Shown here: positions 5,003 through 7,484 of the stretch, in pieces | Numbering within the stretch: the stretch's first letter is position 1 | How the letters are laid out: the number at the start of each line of letters is the position of its first letter | Assembly (NCBI GenBank): GCA_903970295.1 | Contig: CAJCHQ010000015.1 | Span: 1-7,484 of the forward strand | DNA length: 7,484 bases | Direction: 5' to 3' | Origin: Bryobacterales bacterium | GTDB taxonomy: Bacteria; Cyanobacteriota; Vampirovibrionia; Obscuribacterales; Obscuribacteraceae | Translations under genes and position numbers: made by a program | The notes under the pieces: model-generated | Told to the model about the DNA's origin: nothing | Database searches by the model: none | What the model saw: only the letters and a program-made list of their open reading frames with translations

Positions 5003-7471
5003 TCCAGAAGAATCAATCCAATTTAAAGGGTCATTACCGACGTAGGGATAGAGATTCAATTGCAACGCGCCAGTCCCATCGCAATCAATTTCGTCACAGC
5101 GGCATGTACAAGGCACTCTAACGTATCCGATTGGATCAGGCTGCAAAAATCGACCAATAGTTGGTGAGTAGTAGCGAGCCTTGTAATAAAACAATCCTGT
5201 CTCAGGATCGTAGCGTTGTCCAGTGAAGCCGAAAGTGGTGCCTCCTGTAGAAACTGCTTCCCCAAATGGTGAGTAGCTGTTTTTATTTGTCACCGCGCCT
5301 GAGGAATTTGTAGTGGCTATAACTGAACCACTCTTGTCCGCGTGCAGAAACATCAGGGTTCCGAGGCTGCTTACGGCTATCAAGGGCTCATCCAGGCTGT
5401 TACCATATATATAGCGATTTTCCAGAGCTCCAGTGCTGCCATTGTAATCTGCAATGCGCTGATAGCCAGCATAGACGTACCTGGACAGTGTGGTGCCTAC
5501 AGCTTTCTGCATTTGTCGATGCATCGGGTCATAGACAAAGGTAGCGCTGGTACCAGTCTCGCTGGCAGTGAGGAGGTGATTTTCGGTATCGTAGCCGTAA
5601 GTCCAGGTTCCTGTTGTCTTGAGATTGGCATTGCCATCGTATGTGTAGCCAACACTGTTGACGCTGGGATACTCATTTACCGCAGTTGCGGCACCGTACG
5701 GAATCGGGGGGCCACCGGAGGGGGGATGCCATACATAGGTGCTATCAGAAATGCTGCGACTCGTTTCCTGATGGACGTTGTTATAATCATATCCAAACGC
5801 CACCGATGAACCCACAAAGGTTGCGCCTAGCAGGCTTAAATCATTGTTCAATTGGTACTGATAGCTTATGGAAACCCCATTGCTGAAAGACATTTGCGTG
5901 CGCCGAGAGAGTTCATCATATAAAAAGTTGACTGTTGGGGAGGACGACCCGTTTAGGTTGATTTGCGTGAGTCGGTTGAGCTGGTCATAGACTCTTGTGA
6001 CGTAGTAATCGCCACTTGAATCGTTCGGATAAGTTAGGGTTGTAAGATTGCCGTTGGCATCGAGGCCATATTGAGTTGTCTTACTATCCGGAGTTATCTC
6101 CTGATACAGACGCCCAGCCGAATCATAGACAAAAGTGAAAGTTCCGGAGGCCGGATTTCCTGACTGAACTGGAGTGCTTTCGGTTAAGACGCGACCGATC
6201 AAATCATAGCCATAAGTTACAGTCGGCTGCGATTCTGGCGCCTTGGTGGACAAACGATTAAGCGGGTCGTAGGTTTTTGTGATCGTATTTGTCGAGCGCG
6301 TGAGCTGCGTCAAAACGTTGCTATTGGCGTCATAAGCTGAACTTTCTTCGAACGTGGAGTCTGCGTAGATTGTTTTAGCTGGACGGTCAAACCCGTCGTA
6401 AGTGTATTGGGTGACATTGCTGGAAGCATCTTTGATCGATGCTGGCAAACCATTATTCGTGTAGAGCCTGGTCTCGCTGATCACACCGGTGGCATCAGTC
6501 ACCGTGTAAAGTTTGCTGCGCGCATCATAATCAAAGGTGGTGACTCTTGATTGTGCATCCGTTACCGTCCAGAGTCTGTCGAGATTGTCGTATGTTTTAG
6601 TAGTCACGTGTGTTGCGGGATCGGTCACGGTGTGGATCTTATTAGAAAGCGTATATGCGATCGAATAAGTTTGTTCTGCGGGAGTGCCTCCAGTCTGCTT
6701 TTGTATTGAGGTCTTATTATTGTTTTCGTCATAGCCGTAGGTGGTTACGTAGTTGAAGGGCGACGGTGCCGTTACCTGCGTCATCCGTCGAGCGTTATCG
6801 AAGAGTGCTGTCGTGGTGTTACTGTTTGGATCGGTTACTGAATTAGTATTGCCTACAGCATCGTAACCATATTGAGTGGTCAGATTGAGATGCGAGCCAG
6901 TGCCATAATCGATCACTGTCGACAGCAATTTTTCCGTCGAGGTGTCGTAATTATATTGCGTAACAATATTGGCAGTAGAACTGATCTTTTGAGTCATCAG
7001 TGACGCTTGCCCGCGGACATTGTAGCTGAAGGAGGTTTCTGGAACAATACCTCCAACTGATGGACTTTGGATGTTGAGAAGGTTGCCTGTGCTTGGATCG
7101 TAGTTATATGTTGTGGTCTGACTCAAGCCATCGACTGCGGTATGCACCTTGTTGTACGTCGAGTCATAGGTAAAAGTGTTGACGATGTTTGCCAGCGATG
7201 AAGTAGGTTTTGGAATGTTCGTAATGCTCAGGACATTGTAATTGTTGTCGTATGTCCACTTGACCGAATTGCCTTCGGGCATTGTTTGTTGAATTGTTCG
7301 ACCGAGACCGTCGTAAACGAATGAGGTCACGTTCCCAAGTTGGTCCACGTGCTGCAGTACATCGCCGCTGCTGTCGTAGTAGGAAACAACGCTGAAACCA
7401 TTGGGGTCTACGATTTCTGACCGCCAGCCCGAGATGTGAATACTCCAGGTGTTGTTGAAGATATTATGCAA
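4514..7471 (-). CDS. RHS/YD-repeat protein with a cysteine-rich variable C-terminal domain; N-terminus missing
   Basis: RHS proteins form a large beta-shell cage of YD repeats that encapsulates a C-terminal effector and is exported or surface-displayed. About 25 degenerate YD units run over roughly residues 30-720, for example FVYDGLGRT, YGYDAVGNT, KTYDNLDRL, FVYDSAGRL and YTYDGNANL. The RHS-core end motif follows: DPETGLFYYKARYYSP, then GRFLQPDPIGY (about 755-783), then LNLYPYVGNDPLNWIDSSGL (805-824). The last 162 residues are non-repeat. The 985-residue frame has no ATG and no ribosome site at its beginning: it opens at TTG 7471, and an in-frame TAA sits at 7480-7478. Residues from the first codons are already repeat-like (DPNGFSVVSYYD), and no signal peptide or secretion domain is present. 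RHS proteins are usually longer, so this is a 5'-truncated or frameshifted gene, an orphan rhs fragment, or one piece of a gene whose first part is outside the window. Family certain; integrity doubtful. Confidence 0.92.
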   Translation of the reverse strand: MHNIFNNTWSIHISGWRSEIVDPNGFSVVSYYDSSGDVLQHVDQLGNVTSFVYDGLGRTIQQTMPEGNSVKWTYDNNYNVLSITNIPKPTSSLANIVNTFTYDSTYNKVHTAVDGLSQTTTYNYDPSTGNLLNIQSPSVGGIVPETSFSYNVRGQASLMTQKISSTANIVTQYNYDTSTEKLLSTVIDYGTGSHLNLTTQYGYDAVGNTNSVTDPNSNTTTALFDNARRMTQVTAPSPFNYVTTYGYDENNNKTSIQKQTGGTPAEQTYSIAYTLSNKIHTVTDPATHVTTKTYDNLDRLWTVTDAQSRVTTFDYDARSKLYTVTDATGVISETRLYTNNGLPASIKDASSNVTQYTYDGFDRPAKTIYADSTFEESSAYDANSNVLTQLTRSTNTITKTYDPLNRLSTKAPESQPTVTYGYDLIGRVLTESTPVQSGNPASGTFTFVYDSAGRLYQEITPDSKTTQYGLDANGNLTTLTYPNDSSGDYYVTRVYDQLNRLTQINLNGSSSPTVNFLYDELSRRTQMSFSNGVSISYQYQLNNDLSLLGATFVGSSVAFGYDYNNVHQETSRSISDSTYVWHPPSGGPPIPYGAATAVNEYPSVNSVGYTYDGNANLKTTGTWTYGYDTENHLLTASETGTSATFVYDPMHRQMQKAVGTTLSRYVYAGYQRIADYNGSTGALENRYIYGNSLDEPLIAVSSLGTLMFLHADKSGSVIATTNSSGAVTNKNSYSPFGEAVSTGGTTFGFTGQRYDPETGLFYYKARYYSPTIGRFLQPDPIGYVRVPCTCRCDEIDCDGTGALQLNLYPYVGNDPLNWIDSSGLEGSPPYDFNKQRQNCIGYGCGEPYEVSPLINQSLNSLFTNLGWDCTKLPPPAKTSDCADRCKDKDMAMVVIWQKGGTDDPWNEGYNPNRPLDPHVFGYDLPFHHGTWSSWEYGAYDINQYWNYLERPPIPSGPIQEWTDPLDWHKGVANFGVYCCCKCKKS
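5060..5119 (-). other. Cysteine-rich insertion inside the RHS-core end motif
   Basis: In most RHS proteins DPIGY is followed within a few residues by NLYxYVxNDP. Here 20 residues (785-804) intervene, with the run CTCRCDEIDCDG (Cys788, 790, 792 and 797). The frame stays open and the flanking core motif is intact on both sides, so it looks like a true insertion and not a sequencing error. Confidence 0.6.
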
Positions 7472-7484
7472 ATTGTTTTAAATA

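Noticed and set aside
5342..5809. 155-residue plus-strand open frame inside the RHS gene
   Set aside because: Antisense to intact YD repeats; the hydrophobic look comes from complementing repeated Tyr/Asp/Gly codons.
5200..7471. Repetitive sequence that might suggest a CRISPR array or tandem DNA repeat
   Set aside because: The periodicity is at protein level (YD repeats of the RHS core); the DNA units are not identical and there are no spacers.
1..7484. tRNA, rRNA, transposase, integrase and attachment sites
   Set aside because: None seen on either strand; no terminal inverted repeats or transposase motifs flank the RHS block within this window.

Overview
The window is an ordinary bacterial chromosomal stretch in its first half and an accessory RHS locus in its second half. 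Moderate GC, Shine-Dalgarno starts (GGAGG, GGGAGAG) and tight gene packing fit a heterotrophic bacterium that degrades histidine and uses B12-dependent acyl-CoA chemistry. The gene mix would suit acidobacterial, planctomycete, deltaproteobacterial or non-photosynthetic cyanobacterial (Melainabacteria-type) lineages. I cannot choose between these from sequence alone.

Layout. (1) 1-739, minus: the first 246 residues of urocanate hydratase (hutU), running off the left edge. (2) 740-857: a divergent intergenic region. (3) 858-2498, plus: the catalytic subunit of a methylmalonyl-CoA-mutase-family enzyme with no B12 domain. Its active-site residues (Phe75, Gln193, Ala102, His230) match isobutyryl-CoA mutase rather than methylmalonyl-CoA mutase. 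(4) A 77-nt gap holding a short degenerate repeat. (5) 2576-3499, plus: an extended SDR-fold NAD(P)-binding protein without the YxxxK catalytic pair, probably co-transcribed with the mutase. (6) 3500-3559: a short convergent gap with no recognisable terminator. (7) 3854-3560, minus: a small gene apparently broken by a 4-bp tandem duplication. (8) 4472-3903, minus: an unrecognised 189-residue protein with a signal peptide. (9) 7471-4514, minus: a 985-residue RHS/YD-repeat protein with an unrecognised cysteine-rich C-terminal domain. Its frame opens just inside the right edge behind an in-frame stop, so its N-terminal half is missing or lies in another frame.

How they work together. Mutase and SDR look like one metabolic unit. 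The mutase needs a separate B12-binding small subunit that is not in the window. The minus-strand block reads as one transcription unit: RHS protein, 41-nt gap, secreted 189-residue protein, then the small broken gene. A variable RHS tail followed directly by a small exported protein is the layout of a polymorphic toxin and its immunity protein. That is the best candidate here for something undescribed, but toxicity and immunity are inferred from position only.
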